Shown here one piece after another: positions 8,486-17,378 of a stretch of DNA of 60,801 nucleotides. The DNA comes from Beijerinckiaceae bacterium (GTDB lineage: Bacteria; Bacteroidota; Bacteroidia; Chitinophagales; Chitinophagaceae). The position numbers and the translations under genes were made by a program. Each line of letters starts with the position of its first letter. The stretch's first letter is position 1. Location of the stretch: NCBI GenBank assembly GCA_903970475.1, contig CAJCIQ010000067.1, forward strand, positions 1 to 60,801, written 5' to 3'. The notes under the pieces were generated by a model, which did no database searches, was not told the origin of the DNA, and saw only the letters and a list, made by a program, of their open reading frames with translations.

Positions 8486-9544
8486 TTAGGCGATCGTTAT
8501 TTTGGGATCCAGGTATACATCTTGAACGGAGTGAATGATGTTCACCCCTTCCTTAAAGGGACGTTGAAAGGATTTGCGGCCCATGATCAGGCCCATACCA
8601 CCGGCCCTTTTATTGATAACCCCCTGGGTAACGGCATCCGCCAGATCAGAGGCTCCGTGGGACTCTCCGCCGGAATTGATCAAACCAATTTTTCCGCTGT
8701 AGCAATTCAATACCTGATAACGGGTCATATCAATGGGGTGATCCGTGGTCAATTTTTCGTATACCAGGGGGGAGGTCTTTCCGAATTTTAAAGCAAGATA
8801 TCCACCGTTGACGGTTGGTAATTTTTGTTTGATAATATCGGCCTGTATCGTAACGCCCAAATGATTGGCCTGACCTGTCAGATCCGCGGCTGTAGCATAA
8901 TCTATATCCCCCACTTTGAAAGCGCTGTTACGCATATAGCACCATAGAATGGTGGCCATGCCCAGTTCGTGGGCTTGTTCAAAGGCCTCTGCGATCTCTT
9001 TGAGCTGGCGGTCACTCTCCTCGCTGCCCCAGTAGATGGTGGCGCCCACAGCAACGGCGCCCATATTCCAGGCGCTTTTTACAGTGCCATATAAGGTCTG
9101 GTCGAACTTATTGGGATAAGTAAGCAACTGATTGTGGTTGAGTTTCACCACGTATGGTATTTTATGTGCATACTTTCTGCTGGTCAGTCCCAATACGCCA
9201 AAAGTCGAGGCTACTGCGCTGCAATTAGCTTCTACAGCCAGTTTTACAATGTTTTCTGGATCAAAGTACATGGGATTGGGAGCAAAAGAGGCGCCCGCGC
9301 TATGTTCTATACCCTGGTCTACCGGTAAGATAGACAAGTAACCGGTGCCGCCCAGCCGGCCATGACTATATAAGGTCTGTAAGCTCCGTAGCGTTTGATT
9401 GTTACGGTTAGTGTTAATCCAAATATTTTCAATTGCATTTGGGTTAGGCAAGGTTAATTCTTCTTTAGGAATGCCTGTGCATTTGTGCTCTAAATAATAA
9501 GAAGCTTTATCACCCAAAAGCTCCGAAATTTTCGCTGAAGACAT
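8486..9544 (-). CDS. fbaB: class I fructose-bisphosphate aldolase (archaeal/DhnA type)
   Basis: It cleaves fructose 1,6-bisphosphate to dihydroxyacetone phosphate and glyceraldehyde 3-phosphate, or makes it in gluconeogenesis, through a Schiff-base lysine. The 352-residue protein matches the DhnA-type class I family: [10 protein letters not shown] near the N-terminus, YVVKLNHNQ with a candidate active-site Lys, [11 protein letters not shown], and a phosphate-binding end with [13 protein letters not shown] and [15 protein letters not shown]. It is divergent from the class II aldolase gene, with 84 bp between the two starts, so the two are likely controlled together or in opposite senses. Confidence 0.95.
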   Translation of the reverse strand: MSSAKISELLGDKASYYLEHKCTGIPKEELTLPNPNAIENIWINTNRNNQTLRSLQTLYSHGRLGGTGYLSILPVDQGIEHSAGASFAPNPMYFDPENIVKLAVEANCSAVASTFGVLGLTSRKYAHKIPYVVKLNHNQLLTYPNKFDQTLYGTVKSAWNMGAVAVGATIYWGSEESDRQLKEIAEAFEQAHELGMATILWCYMRNSAFKVGDIDYATAADLTGQANHLGVTIQADIIKQKLPTVNGGYLALKFGKTSPLVYEKLTTDHPIDMTRYQVLNCYSGKIGLINSGGESHGASDLADAVTQGVINKRAGGMGLIMGRKSFQRPFKEGVNIIHSVQDVYLDPKITIA

Positions 9545-9563
9545 AATTTGGTGTTTTTGTCCT

Positions 9564-9571
9564 CAAATATA
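9564..9571 (-). promoter_or_regulatory. candidate -7 element for fbaB
   Basis: On the minus strand the sequence reads TATATTTG, an exact match to the Bacteroidota -7 consensus TAnnTTTG, 19 bp before the fbaB start. No good TTTG -33 box is seen at the expected distance. Confidence 0.4.
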
Positions 9572-9628
9572 CTACCTTAGCGACGCTTTTTTCTATAGTT
9601 CTTTTATCCATCAAATTATTAATTCGAA

Positions 9629-10696
9629 ATGGCAAAATACCGTGCCGGTGTACTGTTCGGCGATGAATTGAGCGCATTGTACGACGATGCTAAGACAAAC
9701 AAATTTGCGTTGCCCGCTGTAAACGTCATCTCTACCAATACCATTAATGCGGTATTGGAAACTGCTGCCAAAGTGAAATCTCCCGTGATCATCCAGTTCA
9801 GCAATGGGGGAGCCCAATTCTTTGCAGGAAAAGGTATGCCCAACGATCATTTGCAGGCTAATATTTCCGGAGCCATCAGCGGTGCGCTGCATGTGCATAA
9901 CGTTGCCCGTTATTATGGTGTGCCCGTTGTATTGCATACAGACCATGCCGCCAAAAAGTGGTTGCCCTGGATAGATGGCCTGCTGAAAGCGGGTGAAGAA
10001 TACAAACAAAAGAATGGCCAGCCCTTGTTCAGTTCTCATATGCTTGACCTGAGTGAAGAGCCCCTTCATGAAAATATTGAAATCTCCACCGAGTTCTTCA
10101 AAAGGATTCACGCCTTAGGCATGAGCCTGGAAATTGAACTGGGTGTTACCGGCGGGGAAGAAGACGGCGTAGATAATAGCGGTGTTGAAAACAGCAAACT
10201 CTATACCCAGCCTTCCGAAGTGGCCGAAGCTTATGAAGCCCTGAGCAAAATCGGAAAACTGTTTACGGTCGCTGCGTCTTTCGGTAACGTACATGGTGTA
10301 TACAGCCCAGGAAACGTGGAACTGCGTCCGGATATCCTGCACAGCTCTCAAGCGTACATCAAGGAAAAATTCCATACTGCCGATAAGCCTGTATACTTTG
10401 TATTCCATGGTGGCAGCGGATCTCCCAAACACCAGATCACGGAGACCCTGGATTACGGAGTGATCAAGATGAATATCGATACCGATATGCAGTGGGCTTT
10501 CTGGGAAGGGGTCCTCAAATATTATCAGGCAAACGAGGGGTATCTCCAAAGCCAATTGGGCAATCCCGATGGCGCCGAAAAGCCCAACAAAAAATACTAT
10601 GATCCCCGTGTTTGGCTGCGTAAAGGCGAAGACAACTTCGTTAAGCGCCTGGAAGAAGCCTTCGGCGATCTGAATTGCATAGGCAGGAATGCGTAA
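9629..10696 (+). CDS. fbaA: class II fructose-bisphosphate aldolase
   Basis: This is the zinc-dependent aldolase of glycolysis and gluconeogenesis. The 355-residue length is that of the FbaA subgroup. Visible motifs are FALPAVNVISTNTINAV at the N-terminus, the zinc and catalytic segment VLHTDHAAKKWLPW, ELGVTGGEEDGVDNS, AASFGNVHGVY with a metal-binding His, and VFHGGSGSPK with MNIDTDMQWAFW at the phosphate-binding end. It stands back to back with the unrelated class I enzyme. A strong terminator follows 21 bp after the stop. Confidence 0.97.
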   Translation: MAKYRAGVLFGDELSALYDDAKTNKFALPAVNVISTNTINAVLETAAKVKSPVIIQFSNGGAQFFAGKGMPNDHLQANISGAISGALHVHNVARYYGVPVVLHTDHAAKKWLPWIDGLLKAGEEYKQKNGQPLFSSHMLDLSEEPLHENIEISTEFFKRIHALGMSLEIELGVTGGEEDGVDNSGVENSKLYTQPSEVAEAYEALSKIGKLFTVAASFGNVHGVYSPGNVELRPDILHSSQAYIKEKFHTADKPVYFVFHGGSGSPKHQITETLDYGVIKMNIDTDMQWAFWEGVLKYYQANEGYLQSQLGNPDGAEKPNKKYYDPRVWLRKGEDNFVKRLEEAFGDLNCIGRNA

Positions 10697-10716
10697 TGCC
10701 GGCAAAACCGTTTTAG

Positions 10717-10746
10717 GCCGTCCCTTTTAGGGGCGGCTTTATTTTT
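10717..10746 (+). terminator. intrinsic terminator of fbaA
   Basis: An 8-bp stem GCCGTCCC (10717-10724) / GGGGCGGC (10730-10737) with one G-U pair and a 5-nt loop is followed by TTTATTTTT. Confidence 0.85.
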
Positions 10747-10846
10747 GTACCCAGGCGCAAAAATTGTTTGCCCAACGCCCGCAGGACGCCTGAAATATTT
10801 GGATATTCCCGAAGTAGTTCCAATCTTTACATGTCAATATGTTCAG

Positions 10847-10931
10847 ACATACAAAAACGGTTGCCTTGTGATCAATCACTCCAGTAGACTTCCTCTACCT
10901 ATTCAGTGCCAGGGGGGCTGGTATTGTATGT
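10847..10931 (+). ncRNA. candidate structured RNA (leader or sRNA) before the ROK fusion gene
   Basis: An 8-bp closing stem P1, ACATACAA (10847-10854) with TTGTATGT (10924-10931), encloses three hairpins: P2 GTGA/TCAC (10868-10871, 10876-10879), P3 GTAGA/TCTAC (10884-10888, 10894-10898) and P4 TGCCAG/CTGGTA (10907-10912, 10918-10923, one G-U) with a GGGGG loop. P4 abuts the 3' strand of P1. This makes a four-way junction of riboswitch size. An intrinsic terminator follows at 10949-10972 and the gene starts 50 bp later. Part of the P4 loop could pair with the CCCCT of the terminator, which gives a possible switch. No known class was recognised; a standalone sRNA is the alternative. Confidence 0.45.
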
Positions 10932-10948
10932 AAAAAACGAAAGACGAC

Positions 10949-10972
10949 AAGGGGTAAGCACCCCTTTTTTTT
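10949..10972 (+). terminator. intrinsic terminator or attenuator upstream of the ROK fusion gene
   Basis: Stem AAGGGGT (10949-10955) / ACCCCTT (10960-10966) with loop AAGC is followed by eight T (10965-10972). Since fbaA already has its own terminator at 10717-10746, this one must end a separate transcript that begins in 10747-10940. The rest of the 10697-11022 gap holds a CAGGCG/CGCCTG pairing at 10752-10792 and no gene. Confidence 0.75.
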
Positions 10973-11022
10973 ATGTGCAGATATACAGCTTTGATACTTC
11001 TTACAGATTATATGTTCAGTAT

Positions 11023-13713
11023 ATGGTAAAAACAAATCTTAAGGTTGGGGTAGACATCGGGGGGACGCACATATCAGCGGCGCTGGTTGGGGAAGATGGG
11101 AAATTATGGGATGGAAGCTATATCCATCAAAGCATTCATGCAATGGAACCGGCAGAAGTCATTCTGGATAACTGGGCTAAGGCCATCCTGAGCGTGTTGG
11201 CTGCGGCAAATGGTGCTGAGGTAAGTGCCATAGGCGTTGCCATGCCTGGACCTTTCGATTATGGGGAGGGTACTTCCCGTATAAAGGGTATGGCCAAGTA
11301 TGAAAGCCTTTTTGGTATCAATGTCCGGGAGGCATTGTTAGATAGGATATTTCCGAGGGACCTGCCTATACTGTTTGCCAATGATGCTGTTTGCTTTGGA
11401 TGGGGTGAAGTGAACCGAAATCAGGACATGATGCATGAAAGGGTGTTGACCATCACATTGGGAACTGGTTTGGGCGCCTGTTATGTGGACAATGGGTGTG
11501 TACTTTTTGAAGGAGCGGGAGTGCCGGTACAAGGTTATTTATATGACTATCCTTTCCTGGATGGTAAGGCAGAGGATTATATTTCGGCCAGGTGGTTACT
11601 CGCCGAATATGCGGCACTTAGTGGGGAGGCGGTGCCCGATGTAAAAACATTGGCGGCGTTAGCTGAAAAAAATGGAATTGCCCAATCGGTCTTTAATTCT
11701 TTTGGAACCCATCTTGGCCAATTGCTCAAAGCGCGAATGAAGGAGTTCGGCGGGGCGCATTTGATCATAGGCGGAAGTATTGCCAAAAGCAATCTGTTAT
11801 TTGAGGAGGCCATGCAGGAGGCGTTGGGAGATAGGTCATTTAGCCTATGTTTTTCCCCTTATACGGAACACGCAGCGATATCGGGGGCTGCCTTGATGGC
11901 CGAAGGTTTGGCGTCAGGTTCAGGCGTGCCGGGAAACTTAAAATCGCCTGCCCGCGCCTCCAGGCAACCCACACTTCCCCGGATATTGGCAACTGAATCC
12001 ATACCCGAATCAGGTTACAGGATCTATCCCTTTGAATCATTAGGTACAGGTACCATTTATGGCGGATTTGCTTCCATGGCCGCTTGGACGGTGCGTCGGG
12101 GAGCCGTAATGATAGACGGATATGCAGGCGTGGATTGGTCCCTGATCAGGGCTGCGCTCTGCAAAGCATGCAGGGCAATGGGCAAAAGGGTGATATGGTA
12201 TCACGCGGAAGTATTTCAACTAAGTGAAGCACGCATCGAAAAATTGGTAGATCCTTTTTTGGGTACGCCGGGATCTGTCTGGGGAACGCGCGCCACCATC
12301 ATGTTAGCAGATTTTTTTACCGACGATTGGAAGGACTGGATACCGTCTGCCCAGGCGGACCTGATTGTTCTGGCAGGTACAGGCGCGGCTTTGAGCGGAT
12401 GGGATGCTCCTATCATTTACGTTGACTTGCCTAAAAATGAATTGCAATACCGGATGAGGGCCGGTAGCGCTACCAATCTGGGCTGTACCCGGATCATGGA
12501 TTTCCCGGAAATGTATAAACGGTCCTATTTTGTGGACTGGCCGTTGCTGAACCAGCACCGTATGGACATTAAACAGCGCATTGAAGTCATTGCCGATGGC
12601 CAGTGGGGCGATGAGATAAATTGGTCTTTAGCTACTTCCATATCAAAAGGACTACAGACCATCAGTAAAACCATCATCCGGAACCGGCCCTGGTTTGAAC
12701 CCGGGGTTTGGGGTGGGCAATGGATGAAAGGTCATATACCTGGGCTTTCTCTAAAAGAAATTAACTATGCCTGGTCGTTTGAGCTCATCGCTCCGGAAAA
12801 TGGTCTGGTGTTCGAGGGAGAGAATCACTTGTTGGAAATTGCTTTTGACTGGTTGCTGGAGCAGGACGCAGAAAATGTTCTTGGATTGGATGCCGAACGA
12901 TTTGGTGTTCAATTTCCTATACGGTTTGACTTCCTGGATACGGTGGGTGGTGACAATTTGTCCATCCAATGCCATCCTTCCCTGGAATATATCCGTTCCA
13001 ACTTTGGGGAAACCATCACCCAGGATGAAACATACTACATACTGGACAGCACGCCCGAGGCTTCGGTTTATTTAGGATTCCAGGAAGGTATTGATCCTGA
13101 GGCCCTCCGCGCTGATCTGGAGAGGAGCCAGGCTGAAAAAATCCCTGTAGACATTGAACGGTATGTGCAGCGCTTGCCTGCGGCCAAACACGATCTTTTT
13201 TTAATACCCAACCGCACGGTACATGGGGCAGGGAAGGGTAATCTGGTTTTAGAGATCAGTGCTACGCCTTACATCTTCACTTTTAAGATGTATGACTGGA
13301 TGCGCTTAGACTTCAATGGACGGCCAAGACCCATTAATATAGAACACGCTTTCCATAACCTGGATTTTGACAGAAAGGGCAAGGTGGTAACACAGGAACT
13401 TATCTCCAGGCCTTTAATGCTTTCAGATCAGGAAGGGGTGAAGTGGGAAGAATTGCCTACCCATCCGGAACAGTTTTATACGGTTCATCGCATCAGCTTA
13501 TCTGCCGGGGAGACGGCTGTGGAGACGAATGGGAAATTCCACCTCCTGATGCTGGTAGAAGGGGATAGCCTGGTGATCAAACCGAAATACGGAATAGAAA
13601 CAGAAGTTCGTTACGCGGAAACATTTTTGATTCCTGCTGCAGCGGAATCATATGAGCTGATCAACCTACATCGTACACCGCTGAAAATTGTCCTATCGTC
13701 TATTAAAAAGTAG
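11023..13713 (+). CDS. fusion: ROK-family sugar kinase, P-loop-like domain, class I mannose-6-phosphate isomerase
   Basis: The start at 11023 (MVKTNLKVGVDIGGTH) is preferred over upstream in-frame codons because the kinase fold begins there. Residues about 5-330 are a ROK kinase with DIGGT at 11-15, VAMPGPFDYG and a LGTGLGACYVDNG loop, but the zinc motif CxCGxxGCxE of many ROK proteins is absent. Residues about 340-560 resemble a uridine-kinase-like P-loop domain whose Walker A is replaced by DGYAGVDWS. The C-terminal part is a type I phosphomannose isomerase with zinc ligands Q649, H651, E669 and H734 (SIQCHP, ETYYIL, VHGAGKG). The chain could phosphorylate a hexose and isomerise mannose 6-phosphate and fructose 6-phosphate. 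The adjacent aldolases fit a hexose-phosphate role. Substrate choice is inference. Confidence 0.88.
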   Translation: MVKTNLKVGVDIGGTHISAALVGEDGKLWDGSYIHQSIHAMEPAEVILDNWAKAILSVLAAANGAEVSAIGVAMPGPFDYGEGTSRIKGMAKYESLFGINVREALLDRIFPRDLPILFANDAVCFGWGEVNRNQDMMHERVLTITLGTGLGACYVDNGCVLFEGAGVPVQGYLYDYPFLDGKAEDYISARWLLAEYAALSGEAVPDVKTLAALAEKNGIAQSVFNSFGTHLGQLLKARMKEFGGAHLIIGGSIAKSNLLFEEAMQEALGDRSFSLCFSPYTEHAAISGAALMAEGLASGSGVPGNLKSPARASRQPTLPRILATESIPESGYRIYPFESLGTGTIYGGFASMAAWTVRRGAVMIDGYAGVDWSLIRAALCKACRAMGKRVIWYHAEVFQLSEARIEKLVDPFLGTPGSVWGTRATIMLADFFTDDWKDWIPSAQADLIVLAGTGAALSGWDAPIIYVDLPKNELQYRMRAGSATNLGCTRIMDFPEMYKRSYFVDWPLLNQHRMDIKQRIEVIADGQWGDEINWSLATSISKGLQTISKTIIRNRPWFEPGVWGGQWMKGHIPGLSLKEINYAWSFELIAPENGLVFEGENHLLEIAFDWLLEQDAENVLGLDAERFGVQFPIRFDFLDTVGGDNLSIQCHPSLEYIRSNFGETITQDETYYILDSTPEASVYLGFQEGIDPEALRADLERSQAEKIPVDIERYVQRLPAAKHDLFLIPNRTVHGAGKGNLVLEISATPYIFTFKMYDWMRLDFNGRPRPINIEHAFHNLDFDRKGKVVTQELISRPLMLSDQEGVKWEELPTHPEQFYTVHRISLSAGETAVETNGKFHLLMLVEGDSLVIKPKYGIETEVRYAETFLIPAAAESYELINLHRTPLKIVLSSIKK

Positions 13714-13790
13714 TTAGCCATTTCGATCGTTACCTTTTCTTTGGAAAAAGTGGAATCATTTCTGCTTTGTCCTTTTTTATTCGGGAAAAC

Positions 13791-14912
13791 TTAATCGTTG
13801 AAATTTCCGCTCTGCTTCTGGAGATACATCAGGTTCTTTTGCAAGGTCTGTTTCAGTTGGCGTTTGACCAATTGCCCCATAGACCCGCATTTCAAAAAGG
13901 AGGCTGCATGAAAATAATTGGTCAGTTCCGTTCTTAACTGCTCCAGTTTTTCAGGAGTGGAAATCTGGTCAGCAGACATGATGTTGAACAACTCCATGAG
14001 ACGGAACCGGGAAGCTGCCACCCGGAAAGCCATGATGGTTCGTTCTTCCGTCTGATATTGGGCAATAGAATCCTTATTGAGGTGCTTGAGCACCAGGTCT
14101 ACAAAGGGATAATTCTCTTTAAAGAACTGGGGCAGGTATAGGTTCATATTGCCTTCGTAAGATTGCTGGTCGAAGTCAATAGCCCGTATCCTGTACTGAA
14201 AATCTTCTATATCGGGTGTTATATTAACCACGAAGTTATAGGATCTCATGTCGCCCAACAGGCGCACGAAACAACGTTCATTGAACTTCACAAACTCTTT
14301 AGCAAAGCGTATCTTATTGGTGAGCGGGTCCTTGAGGTATTGTTGGATAAAAACATCCCCCGGAATACCAGGAATATGTTCTTCTACCAAGGTTCCCTTA
14401 CTGGAAAGGAAGGTAATACGGTTGGGAGACAGCAGGTGTTCCAGTTCAAGTCCGTAGACCCTGGAAGCGTCTGCAATTTTTATATAGTAATGGTCGTAAT
14501 TATCGTTGTACTTATTGACGATGCGAATACGGAAGGGTTGAGAGTTCCCAAAACGGCAAAAGTCTATGCGCGCCACATCCAGGTGACCGGAGAAGCTAAG
14601 GTCACCTTCGGTTTTTAAAATGGCATAAATGGAAATCAGCTGATCTTTCAGGTATTGCCATTCCTTGAGGTCGTAGGAACAGGTCTCCCAAAGGGTGTCT
14701 ACGCCATTTTTATCTTTGAGGGCAACGGTGGTCCGAAAATGCAGTAGATCCCGGTACGCAACGGGTAGTTTGACTTCCCGTCCATGTTTTTTGAGGTAAG
14801 CACCCAGCTTTTCTCCAACAGGGAAAAAGGGCTTTTTCCTGGAGGGCTTATTCAGGTTCTGATTTTCAGGACCTAAATGAATGGCAGAAGGAAGTTCACT
14901 GAAGTGCATCAT
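13791..14912 (-). CDS. kinase-fold (APH-like) protein of unknown substrate
   Basis: The start at 14912 overlaps the upstream gene by 4 bp (ATGA), which decides it over the longer in-frame start at 14981. The 373-residue protein has no signal peptide. Two segments resemble the catalytic core of aminoglycoside or choline kinase folds: LLGDMRSYNFVVN, in the place of the usual HGDxxxxNxxV, and AIDFDQQ, in the place of the metal-binding IDFD/E. Upstream, LVEEHIPGIPGD resembles the hinge region. The His of the Brenner loop is missing, so activity is uncertain. It is the last gene of an operon with a cystathionine beta-synthase-like enzyme, a 63-aa protein and a BtuF-like protein. Confidence 0.6.
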   Translation of the reverse strand: MMHFSELPSAIHLGPENQNLNKPSRKKPFFPVGEKLGAYLKKHGREVKLPVAYRDLLHFRTTVALKDKNGVDTLWETCSYDLKEWQYLKDQLISIYAILKTEGDLSFSGHLDVARIDFCRFGNSQPFRIRIVNKYNDNYDHYYIKIADASRVYGLELEHLLSPNRITFLSSKGTLVEEHIPGIPGDVFIQQYLKDPLTNKIRFAKEFVKFNERCFVRLLGDMRSYNFVVNITPDIEDFQYRIRAIDFDQQSYEGNMNLYLPQFFKENYPFVDLVLKHLNKDSIAQYQTEERTIMAFRVAASRFRLMELFNIMSADQISTPEKLEQLRTELTNYFHAASFLKCGSMGQLVKRQLKQTLQKNLMYLQKQSGNFND

Positions 14913-15736
14913 GAAGGGGCAACCTTTGACCGTAAAGTTAGGAAATACCCTGGCGAATGCATCAGGCGGCTCCCATACCAACTGAACATCTCCCCATCCA
15001 CCAGGTGGATACCAGCCCGGGGTAGTACTTCCTGAAACTCGGCCATATGATGTTCTTTGAAGGAATAGGGCTCTGAGGATAGGAATATGAGCTTTACACC
15101 GCTTTCTGCGAGTTCCTGAGGGCTTATGGTTGGATATCGGGTCTTGTTTTTGAATACATTATCAAAACCCGCCCTGGTCATCATATCGTTAATGAACGTA
15201 TCTCCACCAACAGTCATCCAAGGATTCCTCCAAATAAAGTAGGCGGTGGGGATGAGCGCACCAGCGGTTTCGATGCTTGCGTTGGCCGCCGGTCGGATAT
15301 GGACAGCGGCTTCCAGTTCCCGAAAGGCCTCCCTTATACCTGCAATGATTTCCTGAGCCTGGTGGAACTTTCCCGTCAGCAAACCTATATCACTGATCAT
15401 GGCCAGCGCATCCTGAAGATTGGACACGTCGCTGACATAGATTGGCGATAGGTCTTCGAGTGCCTCCACCTGTTCTTTGACATTTTCCTCTTTATTTCCT
15501 AAAATGAGTTCGGGCTGGAGGCCCCGGATAATATCCGGTTTTAAGTGTTTGGTACCGCCCACCCAGGTTTTACGATGATACTTGTCACGGGGCAGTACAC
15601 AGAATTTGGTTATGCCTACGATTTCCTCATCAAACCCTAAGTCATATAGCAATTCTGTTTGGGATGGGACCAAAGAAACGATGCGTCTGGGGACGGGCAG
15701 GCGTATTTTCAGGTTATCTGTGCTGTGAATGATCAT
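14909..15736 (-). CDS. BtuF-like metal/corrinoid-binding protein without signal peptide
   Basis: The fold is that of periplasmic vitamin B12 or iron-siderophore binding proteins with a helical backbone: RIVSLVPSQTELLYDLG at the N-terminus, VVGITKFCVLP-like and LKPDIIRGLQPELIL, then WMTVGGDTFINDMMTRAGFDNVF in the second lobe. The 275-residue protein starts directly with the mature-like sequence (MIIHSTDNLKIRLP) and has no signal peptide, so it probably stays in the cytosol. No BtuC or BtuD permease is nearby. It overlaps both neighbours by 4 bp (ATGA), which shows translational coupling. A role in sensing or carrying a cofactor is inference. Confidence 0.8.
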   Translation of the reverse strand: MIIHSTDNLKIRLPVPRRIVSLVPSQTELLYDLGFDEEIVGITKFCVLPRDKYHRKTWVGGTKHLKPDIIRGLQPELILGNKEENVKEQVEALEDLSPIYVSDVSNLQDALAMISDIGLLTGKFHQAQEIIAGIREAFRELEAAVHIRPAANASIETAGALIPTAYFIWRNPWMTVGGDTFINDMMTRAGFDNVFKNKTRYPTISPQELAESGVKLIFLSSEPYSFKEHHMAEFQEVLPRAGIHLVDGEMFSWYGSRLMHSPGYFLTLRSKVAPS

Positions 15737-15924
15737 GACCGAATGGTTGGTCTTCTGAAGGAATGCCTTTGTAAATATCCTTCCAGCTTTTGATCTTGTT
15801 GCTGAAGGCGGGTATCCAGTATTTTCTGGAGGCCTTTGGTATCAATAACCGGAGATCTGGATGCAATAATGCGAATTCCTTCCCTTATGGAAGCAAATAC
15901 TACCTCAATGTACAAATAATCCAT
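15733..15924 (-). CDS. 63-aa conserved-operon small protein
   Basis: A short protein of 63 residues. It starts 1 nt after the stop of the cystathionine beta-synthase-like gene and its stop overlaps the next start (ATGA). Such packing supports translation. The N-terminus (MDYLYIEVVFASIREGIRII) is hydrophobic and amphipathic, the C-terminus is rich in Gln, Arg and Lys. No family is recognised. It could also be a translational bridge that couples the genes on either side. Confidence 0.6.
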   Translation of the reverse strand: MDYLYIEVVFASIREGIRIIASRSPVIDTKGLQKILDTRLQQQDQKLEGYLQRHSFRRPTIRS

Positions 15925-15925
15925 T

Positions 15926-17284
15926 TTACTTCCTCAAACTCTGAATCACGTCGTACTTGGTCACAATATGGAAATCGCCGGCCTCGTCCTTGCTGAGGAC
16001 GGCTCCATTATCCCGGGAAATCAATGCGCTCAGGCGCTCCACCGGTGTATCGAAGGCAACCAGGGGGTAGGGGGCTTCCATAACAGAAGCAATAAGGTGA
16101 TTGCGCAGGTCTGGCTGGTTGAGCAACCTGAAAAACAGGCCGCTTTCGGAAATAGCGCCCACAGGGCCTTCTCCGTTGATAACGGGAATATGTTCGATGT
16201 CGTATTTTTTCATCAGGTCAATGGCGTCCCCTACTTTTTGATGGGGCTGAACACTGACCAGGCGGCGACCGTTAGGACGACTATTAACCAGGTCCTTGAC
16301 CGTTTTGACATCCAGGAAACCCCTTTCCATCATCCATTGATCATTATAGACCTTACCAACATAACGGCTACCATGGTCATGGAATATCACCACCACCAGG
16401 TCATCTTTTTTCAGCTTTTCCTTGAGCTGGAATACAGCCTTAAGGGCATTGCCGGCACTGTATCCTACGAAGATGCCTTCTTCTTTGGATATGCGCCTGG
16501 CCATGATGGCGCCGTCCTTATCGGTCACTTTTTCAAAATGATCGATGACACTCATATCATAGTTTTCAGGGACGAAGTCTTCCCCTATGCCTTCGGAGAT
16601 ATAAGGATAGACTTCACTCATATCCATCTCACCCGTATCATGGAACTTTTTAAGGAGGGAGCCGTAAGGATCAATGGCCCATACCTGGATATGGGGGTTC
16701 TTTTCTTTGAGGTATTTGCCCGTACCCACAACGGTACCGCCCGTGCCGGTGGCTACCACCAGGTGGGTGATCTTCCCTTCTGTTTGCTCCCAGATTTCAG
16801 GGCCCGTGGTTTCGTAGTGGGCATCCCGGTTGGCCAGGTTGTCGTATTGGTTAACCCAGAAGCTGTTGGGGATTTCGTTTGCCAATCTCCTGGCAACGGA
16901 ATAGTAAGACCTGGGATCTTCAGGCTCGACATTGGTGGGGCATACGATGACCTCAGCGCCCACCGCTTTGAGAATGTCAAATTTCTCTTTGGATTGTTTA
17001 TCGGTAGAGGTAAAGATGCATTTATAACCCTTCACACAGGCAGCCAGGGCCAAGCCCATACCGGTGTTTCCGCTCGTGCATTCGATAATGGTGCCCCCTG
17101 GTTTGATCTTCCCTTCCTTTTCGGCTACTTCCAGCATTTTTAAAGCCATACGGTCTTTGATGGAATTCCCAGGGTTGAAATATTCCACTTTAGCCAGCAC
17201 GGTGCAGGGTAAATCTTTGGTGATCTTATTGAGTTGGATCATAGGCGTGTTACCTATGGTTTCCAGGATGTTTTTCTTCCACAT
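15926..17284 (-). CDS. cystathionine beta-synthase / cysteine synthase-like PLP enzyme with CBS pair
   Basis: A PLP enzyme of the beta-family: IGNTPMIQLNKI at the N-terminus, the Schiff-base Lys in NPGNSIKDRMA (about residue 43), the substrate loop CTSGNTGMGLA, and the phosphate-binding GTGGTVVGTG. Residues about 335-452 carry two CBS domains (HQKVGDAIDLMKKYDIEHIP and VMEAPYPLVAFDTP), as in cystathionine beta-synthase of the non-heme type. It condenses serine or O-acetylserine with homocysteine or sulfide. The CBS pair may bind S-adenosylmethionine or a nucleotide and regulate it. It heads a four-gene operon with a 1-nt gap to the next gene. Confidence 0.92.
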   Translation of the reverse strand: MWKKNILETIGNTPMIQLNKITKDLPCTVLAKVEYFNPGNSIKDRMALKMLEVAEKEGKIKPGGTIIECTSGNTGMGLALAACVKGYKCIFTSTDKQSKEKFDILKAVGAEVIVCPTNVEPEDPRSYYSVARRLANEIPNSFWVNQYDNLANRDAHYETTGPEIWEQTEGKITHLVVATGTGGTVVGTGKYLKEKNPHIQVWAIDPYGSLLKKFHDTGEMDMSEVYPYISEGIGEDFVPENYDMSVIDHFEKVTDKDGAIMARRISKEEGIFVGYSAGNALKAVFQLKEKLKKDDLVVVIFHDHGSRYVGKVYNDQWMMERGFLDVKTVKDLVNSRPNGRRLVSVQPHQKVGDAIDLMKKYDIEHIPVINGEGPVGAISESGLFFRLLNQPDLRNHLIASVMEAPYPLVAFDTPVERLSALISRDNGAVLSKDEAGDFHIVTKYDVIQSLRK

Positions 17285-17378
17285 AAAATTATAAGTCGTC
17301 TAACGAAGGTACAAAATCAGTCTCAGGGCTCCGAGGGTGAGCTCCACAAAGAATGGGCAGGCCCAGCGGCACCAGGGG

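Noticed and set aside
10906..11022. N-terminal extension of the ROK fusion protein
   Set aside because: The extension would be encoded by the structured RNA and the terminator; the ROK fold starts at 11023.
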